From: Heterodera schachtii
Taxonomy: Eukaryota; Nematoda; Chromadorea; Rhabditida; Heteroderidae
Assembly (NCBI GenBank): GCA_023374025.1
Contig: SIJG01000033.1
Span: 275,529-339,528 of the forward strand
Length of the DNA: 64,000 nucleotides
Reading direction: 5' to 3'
How positions within the stretch are numbered: position 1 is the stretch's first letter; every line of letters starts with the position of its first letter. This document shows positions 22,556-34,465 of this stretch, one piece after another. The position numbers and the translations under genes are program-made. The notes beneath the pieces are model-generated. The model did not search any database and was not told where the DNA came from. It saw only the letters and a program-made list of their open reading frames with translations.

Positions 22556-22640
22556 AGGCCGCTTCGCGGCCGCAAACGGGCGCTTTGCGCCCGTTTTTTA
22601 AATTTGTTGAGCTCAGACGGGCGCTTCGCGCCCGTTTTTG
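22556..22640. repeat. GC-TTC-GC hairpin cluster upstream of the RRM gene
   Basis: AGGCCGCTTCGCGGCC, AACGGGCGCTTTGCGCCCGT and GACGGGCGCTTCGCGCCCGT between the two tandem arrays. Confidence 0.88.
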
Positions 22641-22667
22641 TAAATTTGTTCAGCTCTGAAAACGGCA

Positions 22668-23170
22668 GCTAGTGTAGCATCGCTACATTAGGTTATGAGC
22701 TAGTGTAGATGGGGTGTTGAAAAGTACACTATCAAATAAATTAACTCATCGCTACATTAGGTTATGGGCTAGTGTAGATGGGGTGTTGAAAAGTACACTA
22801 TCAAATAAATTAACTCATGCTAGTGTAGTATCGCTACATTAGGTAATGAGCTAGTGTAGAAGGGGTGTTGAAAAGTACACTATCAAATAAATTACTCATG
22901 CTAATCTAGCATCTCTACATTAGATTATGGGCTAGTGTAGATGGGGTGTTGAAAAGTACACTATCAAATAAATTAACTCATGCAAGTGTAGCATCGCTAC
23001 ATTAGGTTAGCTAGTGTAGATGGAGTGTTGAAAAGTACACTATCAAATAAATTAACTCATGCTAGTGAAGCATCGCTACATTAGGTTATTAGCTAGTGTA
23101 GCTGAGCTAGTGTAGATGGTGTGTTGAAAAGTACACTATCAAATAAATTAACTCATGCTAGCGTAGCATC
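22668..23170. repeat. 80-95-bp tandem array
   Basis: Six copies of TGTTGAAAAGTACACTATCA with CTAGTGTAGCATCGCTACAT between them; TGTAGC/GCTACA form a hairpin with an ATC loop. It shares the word GCTAGTGTAG with the neighbouring 117-bp array, so the two may have a common origin. Confidence 0.85.
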
Positions 23171-23282
23171 TCTGAATTTAAAAAAAATTAAATTTAATGT
23201 AAATAATTAATTTATTTCATATTAGTTAAAAAAAACATTTAAATTAATTAAAACAATGATAAAATGCAAAGAAAAATAATTG

Positions 23283-24787
23283 AAACCGCCCTGCTTCGAA
23301 CTTGCCCCCCCCCCCCCTCAAAATGATGCCTCAGAATCCCCAATCACACAGGGATTCTGAGGTTTTAACGATGCCTAAACTAAAATCTGATTTCATATTC
23401 GTGGTCAGCGACCTAAAATAGCCTAAAAGACATGTTTTTAGATGATTTTTGGTGAAAAAAATTTTCAACTCAAAAATCCTTGTCACCCCCCTTTGGTCCC
23501 GAATCCAAAAAGCACTTATATTTTTGTATCTTTTTTTAAAAAAGTGATAAAAAGATGAAATAAAATTTATCTAATAGAGAAAAAAATTGCGGATTTTAGT
23601 AGTATTTTAATTTTCACAAATGACTTTTCAGAACCGAGTTATGAATTTTTTTCTGAAAATTCGAAAATTTCCAGAATTTCTGGAATATCTTTTTTATTTT
23701 TAGAGATAGAAACACCAAATAAAAAGCCTAAAATTCTCCTTATTTTTCTCGATTTTTAAAGCTTTATAATAGTTAAATCGATGAAACCATCACCGAGTTA
23801 TGAATTTTCAAACTTTAACCCATAATTTCCAAGGGTCAAAAAATTGAAAAATTTTTTGAATTTTTAAAAAATTCCAAAAATTCCGAAACAAAAAACAAAG
23901 GTCATATTCGTGCTCAGCACCTCAAAATACCCCAGAAAAAAATTTTTCACCTCCCTTTTAGACCCAAAAAAAATTTTTGAAAATTTCTAGGGGGCCTAGC
24001 TCGAAAATTTTTGAAAATTTTCGAACATTTAGTACACCATTCGATAGAGCTTTAAAAGCTCTACAATTTTTGTCTAAGGCAATTTTTGGCTAAAACCAAC
24101 CCCTGAGGAGTTATGGGCCCGGGACTCAAATGTCCCGCTTAGGCCAAAAATTTTTTCTATTTCCGGGAAAAAATCGAAAATTTTCTAAAAACATCACCAA
24201 TCGATAGAGCTCGAAAAACGATGTTTTGGAAGTGGTCTCCGTTTTCCCCGGAAAAATCGTTAAAAAATCCTAAAATTCAAAAACTGAAAAACCGAATTTT
24301 AGGCCTAGCTCGAAAATTTTTGAAAATTTTCGAAATTTTTAAAGATGGTTAGATAGAGCTTCGAAAGCTCTACAAAAAGTCCGCTGGCGCCCCCTCGCTC
24401 AGATCAAACCCGGACGCGGTATTCGCCTGGTACTGAAGTGTCCAAAATGAGAAGACCTCGGTCTACCAATTTTCCAGGCCAGGCCTTTGGTCTGATCAAA
24501 AAATTTTTGCTGGCAAAGTTGTAGGCCATAGTTGGGGCATTTCGCTTTTGGGGTTCACTAAGCCAAAAAAGCAAAAGCAAAAAATTTCGTAACACTGAGA
24601 CTGTTGGAAAAGTCGGTTTTTGAGCCGCTGGGACTCAGTTGGCCCTCGGAGAAAAAAACCTATAGTTTTCCCGGATGCCCCGTCCCGAGCTGCCTATACC
24701 TGCAAAATTTCAGCCCGATCCGTTCAGCCGTTCCCGAGAAATTGGTTTTAGGGATGAAACCCCTTGTCAATATAACGTATATATAAT
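23283..24787. repeat. 1.5-kb repeat module, copy in E4
   Basis: Partner of 12427-13927. Long blocks such as AAGTGGTCTCCGTTTTCCCC are identical. The 12-bp stem hairpin (CCTCAGAATCCC ... GGGATTCTGAGG) is intact at 23329-23362. Confidence 0.85.
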
Positions 24788-24789
24788 AA

Positions 24790-26033
24790 AATAAATTGTT
24801 TGTGTTTAAATTAATAATTTATATATTTTCATGCACTGTTTTATTTTTTATTTTATTTTCTTACGGTTTAATATAAATATTTTAATTATTTTTTAATTGG
24901 TCCAGTACAGGCACCCTATGTAAGCGAAAAATAACATTTGAGAAATAAATTGTTGAGGAAGAGATTAATTTTTTTCTTTAATTTAATTAGCAAGAAAAAT
25001 AACATATAGATAGCCCCGTATATTATTTATTTATTTAAAATTTATATTCATTTTATTCTTATTATTTTTACTACACACATATACTAATTTAAATTACAAA
25101 ATTAGCGAAATTTTTCCCTGAATTTGAATGTATACTAGTTACTTTTGTTTGCCTTGTAATAGTAATTTTTTGAATAATTTCGAATATTTTTTTATGATAC
25201 GCGGCCACGTTGGAATTTGTTCCGTTGGCATTTGTCGCGTACTAAAATGCAGTCAAAATATTTTCAATACTAAAAAATTATAAACAGAGAGAAATAAATC
25301 AAAAACCCGGATGCAATTAATTGAAGCAAAGTAAAAATCATTAAAATAATTTATTAAAAATAAATATAAAAATGATTTTTTACTTTATTATAATTATAAC
25401 GATAAAAGTATATGCAAATGGACCTTTGGATGGCGAACCTGACTCATGAATAACAATGTGGTAGAGTTATCGATTTAAAATTAATTAAAGAATAATATAA
25501 CTTAAATTAAACATCCAAACTCACGAAATTTAAATTAGAGAACTTTTTGCCAAAAATTATAATATAAAAATATAATACAAAAATTGGCAATTAAAATGTT
25601 CTAAGAATTCACTAGAAAATTGACAATGTCATGAGGTTTTGTGGACGCTTATTTCATTAGATAATAGATAAGAATATTTAAATTAAAACTAGATATAAGC
25701 AGAGAAAAAAAATTTCGCTAATTTTGTAATTTAAATTAGTATATGTGTGTAGTAAAAATAATAAGAATAAAATGAATATAAATTTTAAATAAATAATTAA
25801 TATACGGGGCTATCTATATGTTATTTTTCTTGCTAATTAAATTAAAGAAAAAAATTAATCTCTTCCTCAACAATTTATTTCTCAAATGTTATTTTTCGCT
25901 TACATAGGGTGCCTGTACTGGACCAATTAAAAAATAATTAAAATATTTATATTAAACCGTAAGAAAATAAAATAAAAAATAAAACAGTGCATGAAAATAT
26001 ATAAATTATTAATTTAAACACAAACAATTTATT
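24790..26033. mobile_element. Long inverted repeat, 328-bp arms
   Basis: 24790-25116 and 25706-26033 are nearly perfect inverse copies around a 590-bp spacer. Outer words are AATAAATTGTTTGTG and its inverse. This is either a foldback/long-TIR DNA transposon or an inverted duplication. The left end abuts the 3' side of the composite element that ends near 24787, which blurs any target duplication. The transcript of either strand would form a long hairpin. Confidence 0.85.
25398..25478 (+). pseudogene. Possible chromodomain relic
   Basis: Reads SICKWTFGWRT, a TGA, then LMNNNVVELSI. It lies between the arms of the long inverted repeat at 24790-26033, so it may instead be transposon sequence. 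Confidence 0.25.
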
Positions 26034-26769
26034 ATTGAAACTTAAATAAACATAAAAAAAACGTGATCAAAAAAATTATTAAAAATTGTTTCAATAACGT
26101 ATTAAACAACTGAAAGAATTAAAATAATTATAAAATTAATTGTTCATTATTTCTTGTCCCAAAAAATAAATCTTATTATATTAATTATAAAACTTAATAC
26201 TATAAATCATAAATCTGATTCATAGACTAATGCCAAAATTTAAAAAAAAAAAAACTAATTTTAAATTGTAGCAATTATATTAATTCTGTAAAATGTAAAG
26301 AAATTGAACTAAGAGTTTTAGTATTATATACATTTTTTTCTCGGCCGACAATCAAATGCTTTTCTTACCTTTTCAATAAAGATATTAAAATCCGTATGTA
26401 ATATTTTGAACATCAAATCCAAAGAGCTTAATAATAGCTATAAAAATAATGAAAATATAAAATAATTTCTTTATTATATAATCTGAAATTAATGAAAACC
26501 AAAAAATAGTTTTCGTAGACAGGTATATTTAATGAATACAATTGAAACAGATTTTCGGTTGTGAACTAATTTTAATAAACAAGAATATGACTATCGATTG
26601 AAATTTACATAAAATTTAAATTTAAAACTAAATTTATTTAAGTTAAATTAATAATAAACAAAGTTTAGATTTCATAAATACATGAAAAAATATGCATTAA
26701 TTTACAAAAAATGCTTAATAATCTTCGAATAAATAAAATGTTTAATCTAATTAAAAATAAAGCACATTG
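26034..26769. other. A+T-rich flank, related to 33.7-34.2 kb
   Basis: No gene. Blocks at 26240-26360 and 26385-26440 are the partners of 33760-33870 and 34140-34200. Confidence 0.55.
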
Positions 26770-26880
26770 AAAACTACTGACCATGCATTTACCGTATTGT
26801 CCTTTCTATATAAGATTCACCGAGTTTATGACACCCTGCGGCATGGACAATTAATTCAATTTCGAATAAATTTGCTATAA
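26770..26880 (+). pseudogene. Possible chromodomain N-terminal relic
   Basis: Open for 36 codons. YKIHRVYDTLRHGQLIQF resembles the first two strands (Y-x-V-x-x-V...G-x-x-x-Y-L-V). No second half is recognised downstream. Confidence 0.35.
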
Positions 26881-27639
26881 AAATTGCAGCATTTCACAGT
26901 TTTAGAAAATTTTCATGTATTTGTTATCATAATATATTTCAAAAAAATGAAAAGTAATTACTTTAGAATTAACAAATATGAAAATATCATATATAAAGTG
27001 AATATCATCAACCAATAAAATACTTATTAAATAATATAACATAAAAATTCAATAAGAACTTAATAATTCGTAATCTTCTAAGCTCATAATAGCTACAAAA
27101 TTAAAAATGAATTTCAAAACAAATAAGACAAATTAATAATTCATTTTAATAATAATATTCTCGTTGTTATTTGATAAGACGCAATATTTATGATTACATA
27201 AAAATATGTTAATGGCTAATAATATTAAACCAATTAATTCAATTCAATGTAATATAATACACAAAATTTATTTGTTGAAAATAAAAAAATTGATGTTCGA
27301 TGGCTTAATGGATCTCCAACCATCTTTATGGTAAAATAAATAGGTCAATAATTCATTAGAAAATAAAAATACAATTTGATTATTGAAAACTAATTAATAA
27401 ATATCCAAAAATTTAATAAATTGTATATCCAACATTATGAAAAAATCCATCCAATGAATATATTAATTTTGAAAATGGAATTTTAAAACAAAATTTCTTT
27501 TCATTATGTTTATCAAAAAAAAAATGTACACTTAAAAAAAGTAAATTTAAAATTTACAAAACAAAGGCACAGAAAGAATACTTTAATTGCCTTATAGTTA
27601 AATAAATTTCATAAATATATACATTTCATCACAATATAA

Positions 27640-27711
27640 ATGGCTAAGACTCTATTCATTAAGTACTACGAACCTGACAGAGGATACGATTTATTTAAAG
27701 ATTATTTTTAA
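27640..27711 (+). pseudogene. Possible chromodomain C-terminal relic
   Basis: Starts with ATG and reads AKTLFIKYYEPDRGYDLFKD, then YF and TAA. The Y-E-P plus helical end recalls the W-E-P block. The start codon may be coincidental. Confidence 0.35.
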
Positions 27712-27714
27712 AAT

Positions 27715-28528
27715 GTAAGATAAGGAATATAAAAAACTAAACTAAAATTTATTATTAATTTCAACCAAATTATTTAATTAATTCTCCGACACATCGCTTT
27801 TAAATAAAATGCAATAAAATATCATAGATAATATTTACTTAGAAAAAAAAATTGAATTTTTTTATTTTTTAAATATTTTGAGGATTTTTTTATATATTTT
27901 GAAATCCTAAAAAATCCAAAATTTCGGCAAATTTTGCGCATATTTTCATTTGTTTTTTACATATTTTGAAATTGATAATGAAAAAAATTATATATTTGAA
28001 AATATACCCCTGAAAAATATCAAAGATTAATTTTTTAAATAGTTGATTATAAGTTTATTTAGGTCATTTTTATGGCATCTTGTGCATATTTAACCATTAA
28101 CGAAGAAGTTTTTTCCAAAAAATAACCCTTTTTAAAAATTTTATTTACATATTCTTCGTACATATTTTGAGCACATTTGGTACTATTTTTGGCAGCCCTT
28201 TTTATAATATACAACATGACAAAAAATGAAATGCAATTAATAAGTCAAAATCTTTTATAAAAATTGTAATCCATAAATAAATTAACCATTTCAACAGAAA
28301 AATAAAATTTATTATTTTTTGTCAATTTTTAAGTATATTTAAAAAAATTTAGCCCTAACTGCATCAGATTGTTGAAAAAAATTTAAATATATCTAAAAAA
28401 TTTAATAATGATCAAAGACCCCAAAAAAAAAGAAAAAAGGCTAGAGAATAGAGAATATCACTAAAAATTGAAGAATAAAGTCAAAAATTTAAAAAACAAA
28501 GGAAAAAAAGGCGAAAAAGATCATTATT
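27715..28528. other. A+T-rich, decayed transposon interior and right end
   Basis: 27850-28200 has the T-rich TACATATTTTG style of the element at 7641 and ends GGCAGCCCT at 28191-28199, an isolated right terminus. The rest is featureless. Confidence 0.4.
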
Positions 28529-29049
28529 AGAGTTGTAAATTATATGGATTAAAACATATTTTTTCTAAAGATAAGCTATGGAGAAAGGGACTCAAAAATT
28601 GCATTTCTGCGTTAAAATTTTTGATTTAATAAAGTTTTAATCCATATTTAGGGTTTTCGAGAATAAAGCCATATTTCTCCACTTTTTCCTTTTTTGACCA
28701 TATTTCGGCCATCTTTGGCTAATTTTCACAAGAAAAATGCAAAAAAAAGCGAAAAATAAACCCCTAAAAGATCGATTTTTGGAAATATTACAATTACACC
28801 CCCAAAAAATTCAAAAAATTTGAGTTTCGCTGTCATTTTGGCCTTTTAATAAATATTTTAAAAATTTTTTGCGAACTTTCTTTATTGTATTTTTAAAGTT
28901 TATTTAAGCAAATATTGAATAGTAAACTTTTTTTGGAATTTTTGAAGATTTAAATAACATATTTTTGGCAGTTTTTAGTCAATATTTTGGTCCATGTTTC
29001 GGTCATTTTTATTCTATATTTTATGTCCATACATATAATTTACAACCCT
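28529..29049. mobile_element. Inverted-repeat element, about 10-bp target duplication
   Basis: Left AGAGTTGTAAATTATATG, right the inverse ending CAACCCT. Flanks GATCATTATT and AATCATTATA share eight central bases. Interior resembles the element at 2432 (CCATATTT words). Same family, non-autonomous. Confidence 0.75.
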
Positions 29050-29217
29050 AATCATTATAATGAACGCACATAATTAAATTTAAAAGGATCAAAAATAGGT
29101 AAATTAAAACCAAAATGAACTTAAAACACATATGAAAAAATATTTAAAAAATATAAAAAGTAAAGTAATAATAAATGCTAAATTTATTTCCTCAAAAATA
29201 GTTCTATTATTTGAAAT

Positions 29218-29863
29218 AGGGTTCGGACCCCGTGGGCGTGGGTGGCTTTTCGCGGGGGCGGGGGTGACTAAATGACCCGCCCCCGGGGACGGGGGCGGGG
29301 GTTTGCTTTGAATTAGCTCCAATAAAATTCACAAAAAATTATTTTTTATAAATGATATGATTGGCTCCACATCCCTTTAGTTGATGTGTCGTCTTGATTA
29401 AATTTCTTTGGACATAATTGCACAGATTTTGTTTATAAATGACATCAAAATTTTCAAAATAAAAACAAAGGCCAAAAAAATAAGAACATTTTGCAAAATT
29501 GCCAAAAATATTTTTACATTTTATTCTCAAAAATGTAATTAGTTTTTGGGGCCTTCGGTGGAAAATTTAAGAATATTAATGTTAGTGTTGAAGTCAAACC
29601 ACTAAACCATAAATATACTAAAGAATAAAAGCAAAAATAACTTTTTCTTAAAAACTGTCAAAATGTTTAAAAAAATTCAAATTTTAAAATTTTTGCCTTT
29701 ATCTCACGATTATGTCATTCTTAGGGGTGTATTTTCACCCCCGCGCCCCCGCGGGGATGGAGGTCGCAAAGGCGGGGGTCTGAGTCACGGGGGCGGAGAC
29801 GGGGATGAGCCAACAAAACCTGTCCCGTCCTCGGGGACGGGGCGGGGGCGGGGTCCGAACCCT
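29218..29863. mobile_element. Inverted-repeat element with G-rich arms
   Basis: Ends AGGGTTCGGACCCC and its inverse. About 90 bp (left) and 150 bp (right) of GGGGCGGGG-type sequence follow inward, with an A+T-rich centre. Flanks TATTTGAAAT and ATTTTGAAAT match at 8 of 10. Short frames over the arms (Pro/Arg/Gly-rich) are composition artefacts. Confidence 0.75.
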
Positions 29864-29873
29864 ATTTTGAAAT

Positions 29874-31420
29874 ATAAATAATATTTAATATTATTTTCCT
29901 GTATCCTATATATAATGGAGAGAATCATGTCATTCTCGATAAAACGTCTAAAAAGCGATCAATCGAGAGGAATAATAAGAATAATTATAAATTGAATATT
30001 TAATTGAATTAAATAACTCAAGTATTTTGCATATAAATAAACGAAAATTATTTTCTTATATAAATGTATGAACTTATTATTTTAATTTTTTTTTCAATAA
30101 ATTAAAGTAAATACAAATTTGAATAATTCATAACTAATGGAAGAGTAATTTCAATATTCAGTTTTAAAAGCCAAGATCGGATTATTTTATCATAAAAATT
30201 TAAAAAATGTATAAGAATATTTTGATATTTATGATGGATTTGGTAAAAATTAAGCAAACATTTTCTAAAAAAAATAATAATTCTCAGTAATTTTAAAACT
30301 TATTCATTCGTTGTTTATTTAAATAATTTACACCCATAAAATGTAAAATTGTAAATTATTAATTCATCCAAAACAAAGATTATTAGTAAATTTATTTGCT
30401 AAAATCTTTGAATTATTTTAATAAAATATTCTCTTCAATGAATGATTTAAGCAGTCTACATGTTATTTATTATATAATTCGAGTTTTTAACCTATATTAA
30501 TACCTCAGAACATGAACAACATTTTCAATAAACAATTATCAATAAATAGACCTAAAAATATCAAACTAAAATGATGAAATATATAATTTTATATTATTTT
30601 TCTTATTTCTTATAGTCAAAGAGATTATATTATAGATTTAATAAAATTATAACTTGAATTAAGATTATATCTCAGTTTAATACGAATAAAATAATTAAAT
30701 TTTCTAAAAACATACCTTAAAAATCAAATTAGGACCAAGAAAAATTATTTTGATACATAATAACTAATACGAAAATAAACAAAAATTAATTAATATATAA
30801 ATATAAGATTTAGAAAATTAAAGGCATGTAATGAACAAAATGCCAAGTGAATTATTATGTATAAAAAAATAAGAATACAGACAAAATTAAATCATTAAAC
30901 TAGAAATTAATTAAAAGATGAACTTAAAAAATTATTTTATATAATACATACATTAAAATAAAAAATACGGAATAAATTTTATATTTAAGAACAATTTTTT
31001 TCTAAAGATATTAATTTAAATTAATATAAAATAAAAATTAAGTAAATCTTAGACATATATATTTAATTAAGAAAAATCAAGAATAAAATTTAAAAAAAAA
31101 ATAATTTTAAAATAAATATTAAAATACTCAACTGAAATAATTAGATAAAAATTCACAAATGAGTAATAAAAATTGGCTCAATAAACAGTGTTAAACATTA
31201 ATAACAAAATATTATTTAATTACTTGATATAAAAATTCAATAATACTTACTAGGCTTAAAGTATAAAAGGAAAAAAATAAATATCATGAATCAGTAAATA
31301 AATAAAAAATAATAATATAAACAATAAGCAAATAAAATTATTGTAACTAATTTTGGAGTTTCTGTTTTTTCGACAAAGATTACGTAATAATATTCAAGTC
31401 AAATGAAAATTTTTTTTTAT
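29874..31420. other. A+T-rich, nothing recognised
   Basis: Very low complexity, no coding-like island and no internal or dispersed repeat that I can see. Confidence 0.6.
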
Positions 31421-31422
31421 AA

Positions 31423-31503
31423 AAATCACATAGGCTCTATAATAACTCAAAAGATTGGGTTGGGCTCGTTAATTTTACAAGAAATTTTCTAATTTTTATG
31501 TGA
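31423..31503 (+). pseudogene. Possible chromodomain relic
   Basis: Reads LYNNSKDWVGLVNFTRNF and ends at TGA. N-S-x-D-W-x-x-L-x-N fits the ENTWEPLENL block. Another short island at 31680-31733 reads RKFVKHEVAE before a stop. Both are weak. Confidence 0.3.
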
Positions 31504-33226
31504 CTTTAAAAAATAAAAAAATAACTCCTATAAATTAAAAAACAAACAAAGTAAAATGCATAAATATTTATTTAAACTAAAATTGACAAATTCTAAATAA
31601 ACAAATGAAACTTTCAAAAATATTTCGTAATAAATCAAAAGTAAATGAGCAAAACATACTTATAAGTGAAAATTTTTAAGACGATGCAAGGAAATTTGTT
31701 AAGCATGAAGTAGCTGAATGATCCGGTTTTTAAGATTTTATACAAAGAAATTTTAAAAAATTATTAAAAATTCTATGCCAGCTTCAAGAATTAACAGCAC
31801 TGCAAAACAATTAAATATATAAATAAACTTAAAATTAACATTTAAAATCACTACCAAACTAATTGACAAAAAACGTAAAGATATAAGAACAAGGAAAAAA
31901 CTTTTGCAAATTTTGTAATTTAAATTAATATAAGTATTTTATTAATTTTCTCAAATTTTATTTTTCGTTTTCATATAGTTCCTATGTTGGGAAAATTTAA
32001 AAAATAATTAAAATATTTATAGTAATATTTGTTGAAAGTATTAAAGAATTCTAATTAGCAAATAGGGGTAGAAATTAAATACGGCATAAAAAATAATAAT
32101 AAAATAAAAAGAGATTTATTAAATTATTTATATCTTTAAATTCTTTTTTATTACTAAATGTCAGAACATGCATGAAAAAAATTAAAAAAGGATGTCGAAA
32201 ACAAGAGAACGAGAGATTTTTTGTTTGAATCGAAGCTTTTAGATATTAGATTACTTAAGTTAAAATTTAATTTATGAATATATAAAGCTAATTATAAATT
32301 TTAAGAATATGATGCGAATCCTTCATCGTAAAAGATAGCCTTTTATTTTTATGATTTATATATTTAATTTAAACAATGACTAATACTAAAGTAAACTAAT
32401 TTTTAAAAGCAAATTAACCAAATAATTTTTATAAAAGTAAATTCGGATATGAAAAATCATTCTAAATAATTAATTTCACAAATATTCTAGTGTTGAACTT
32501 TTCAAAATACCTAAGACCCGAATAATTACAAAAATTGATACAAAAAATAAACGTAATAAAAAAAAATTATGTTAAATCCAATTTTGGATGAAAATTATTC
32601 TATAGGAATAAAATAATATCAAACAACATAAAATTTAAGTCGTTTACTTAATGAAACATTAAACTACTTAAAAAATCATTAAAAATTCTAATCAAACACA
32701 TTACGGAAAATATAAAAGTTTAACATAACAATAAACTAAAAGCGTATACATAAAATATTTTATTTTATGACGAGTCAATCAATAACAACTTCACAATATA
32801 ACCTTTATTATTAAAAATTTAGCTGTGTTTATATAAGGCATTACTTTTTATAATCAATAGGACATTTGCATATTTGAAAAATTAATAAAATTGAAAATTA
32901 AAAGACAAAGAATTTATAAAATGTTTTTGAACAAGTAAAGGTGTCCAGTAAAAAACGTCAACGAAATATCTAAGACTATAAATCAAATGATAAAATCGCT
33001 ATATAATAAATAATAAAATTATTATTAAAAAACAGTATAAAAGTTTAATGGTAAACATTAAGCATTGTTTAAATTTTTTTTATAATTAAAAAGACGAACG
33101 AAGAAGAAATAATAAATAAAAAAAATATTAAGAATATTAGTAATTAGTGCATTTAAAAATTGAAATGTATAGAATGAAAAATTTCATTAAATATAAATTA
33201 AAGTGTCCTTGATTGTTCAATAAAAT

Positions 33227-33682
33227 CGTGCTGGTGCGTTTCGTAAAAACTACCGTCCTTGAAAATTGTCTAAAAAATTTTCAAAAATTAATTTTTTAAA
33301 ACTTAATGAGAAATTTCAACGAAAATTCTAAGAGAAATTAGAATTTTTGAAGAAATATTTTTAAAATAAGAAATGTAACAAGCAATCAATATTTTATGGT
33401 ATCATTAAAATTTTATTTATTTTATACAGAATATTAATACTTATATTTTTTACAAAATATAAAAAAAAGAGTGTATTAAAGTTTAAAAATTAAAAGTTAA
33501 AATTTTTTAGCCATAAAAGTTTTGAAAAGCATAAAAAAATTTGAAATTTTTTTTATTAGTTAAAAATAATATTTAATTTTCCCATGTTTTTAAAAAAATT
33601 AAAAATTTTATTCAAGTTTTCAAAATTTTTTAAGATTTTCTTCAAATTAGGTGGGTGGCAATTTTAAGAAACGCACTAGAAC
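33227..33682. mobile_element. 456-bp inverted-repeat element, 9-bp target duplication
   Basis: Left GTGCTGGTGCGTTTCGTAAA and right inverse GTTCTAGTGCGTTTCTTAAA. CAATAAAAT flanks both sides (33218-33226 and 33683-33691). It sits inside the diverged copy of the 25.7-26.5 kb segment. Its left end happens to translate into a chromodomain-looking peptide (see rejected list). Confidence 0.75.
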
Positions 33683-34010
33683 CAATAAAATAACAAATAA
33701 TTTTAATTTATTAATCAATTTTAAATAAAATAATTCTATTTAATTTAGCATTAAATTAAACTATTTTAATTTGTAACAAATATATAAAATTGCGGCAAAA
33801 TGTAAAAAAAATTGAAAATAAAGAGTTTCAGCATTATATACATTTTTTCTCGGCCATCAATCTATTTAAATTGGCAAACTTTTGCTTTTGGCAAAATATA
33901 AAATTAAAAATCAATTAAAAATTATCTGGTGCTTTAGCTTCGTATATTATTTGCCACCACAATAATGTTTTTCTTTAATTTGCAACAATGATAATATAAA
34001 TAACAATAAT

Positions 34011-34082
34011 AAAAAAGATAAACCCACTGGGCGTAAAGCTAAAAATGCAATGACTAAACATTTTTTTTTGCTCAGAAGTTGA
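34011..34082 (+). pseudogene. Possible basic exon relic
   Basis: Reads KDKPTGRKAKNAMTKHFFLL, then RS and TGA. Basic tail, no domain recognised. Confidence 0.2.
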
Positions 34083-34465
34083 ATAAATTCACTTAGAGAA
34101 GAAACAATTTAATGAAGAAAAAATAGTTCAGAATAAATTATAAAATCCGCATGTATATTTTGAACAGCAAATCCAAAGAGCTTAATAATAGCTCTAAAGT
34201 ATTTTTATGAAAATATTACAGTTGAGCAAATACACAATTTCTATCTAAAATTATATTAAAAAAAGTATAATTAATAATAATAGTTAGAAGAAGAATTGAA
34301 AATTTACAGAATGAGAAAAAAATGTTTTTATAGATTTATTTTTCAGTAATTGGATGGGATAAATTTTACTCGATAAAAATATAAGAAGAAATTAAATATT
34401 TTAAATAAAAAAATAAAATATAAAATCGTAAGAATATCCTTTTCAAAATATCTTAATTGCTTTCT

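Larger units (their letters stand above)
20855..24787 (-). mobile_element. Composite element E4 carrying the RRM gene
   Basis: Left tip CTAGCGGGTGCGTGAACCGT is almost identical to that of E1 (10935). Then come hairpins (20894-21060), the RRM gene, a 117-bp array (21990-22490), hairpins (22556-22640), an 80-95-bp array (22668-23170) and the 1.5-kb module (23283-24787). If it is one mobile unit, the RRM gene and both arrays are cargo. Alternatively, separate insertions cluster here. Confidence 0.45.
31875..34200. repeat. Diverged copy of 25706-26460
   Basis: 31890-32010 resembles the right arm of the inverted repeat. 33760-33870 shares ATTATATACATTTTTTCTCGG with about 26320-26345. 34140-34200 shares CCAAAGAGCTTAATAATAGC with 26418-26437. 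Order is preserved, with the transposon at 33227-33682 and other sequence inserted. No gene is seen apart from a weak relic at 34011. Confidence 0.6.

Noticed and set aside
29104..29881. Pro/Gly-rich frames
   Set aside because: They lie in the G-rich arms of the element at 29218-29863.
33213..33299. Peptide LVRFVKTTVLENCLKNFQ, which reads like a chromodomain core
   Set aside because: It coincides with the left inverted end of the transposon at 33227-33682, whose flanks are duplicated. It shows that short chromodomain-like readings can arise by chance and lowered my confidence in the other weak islands.
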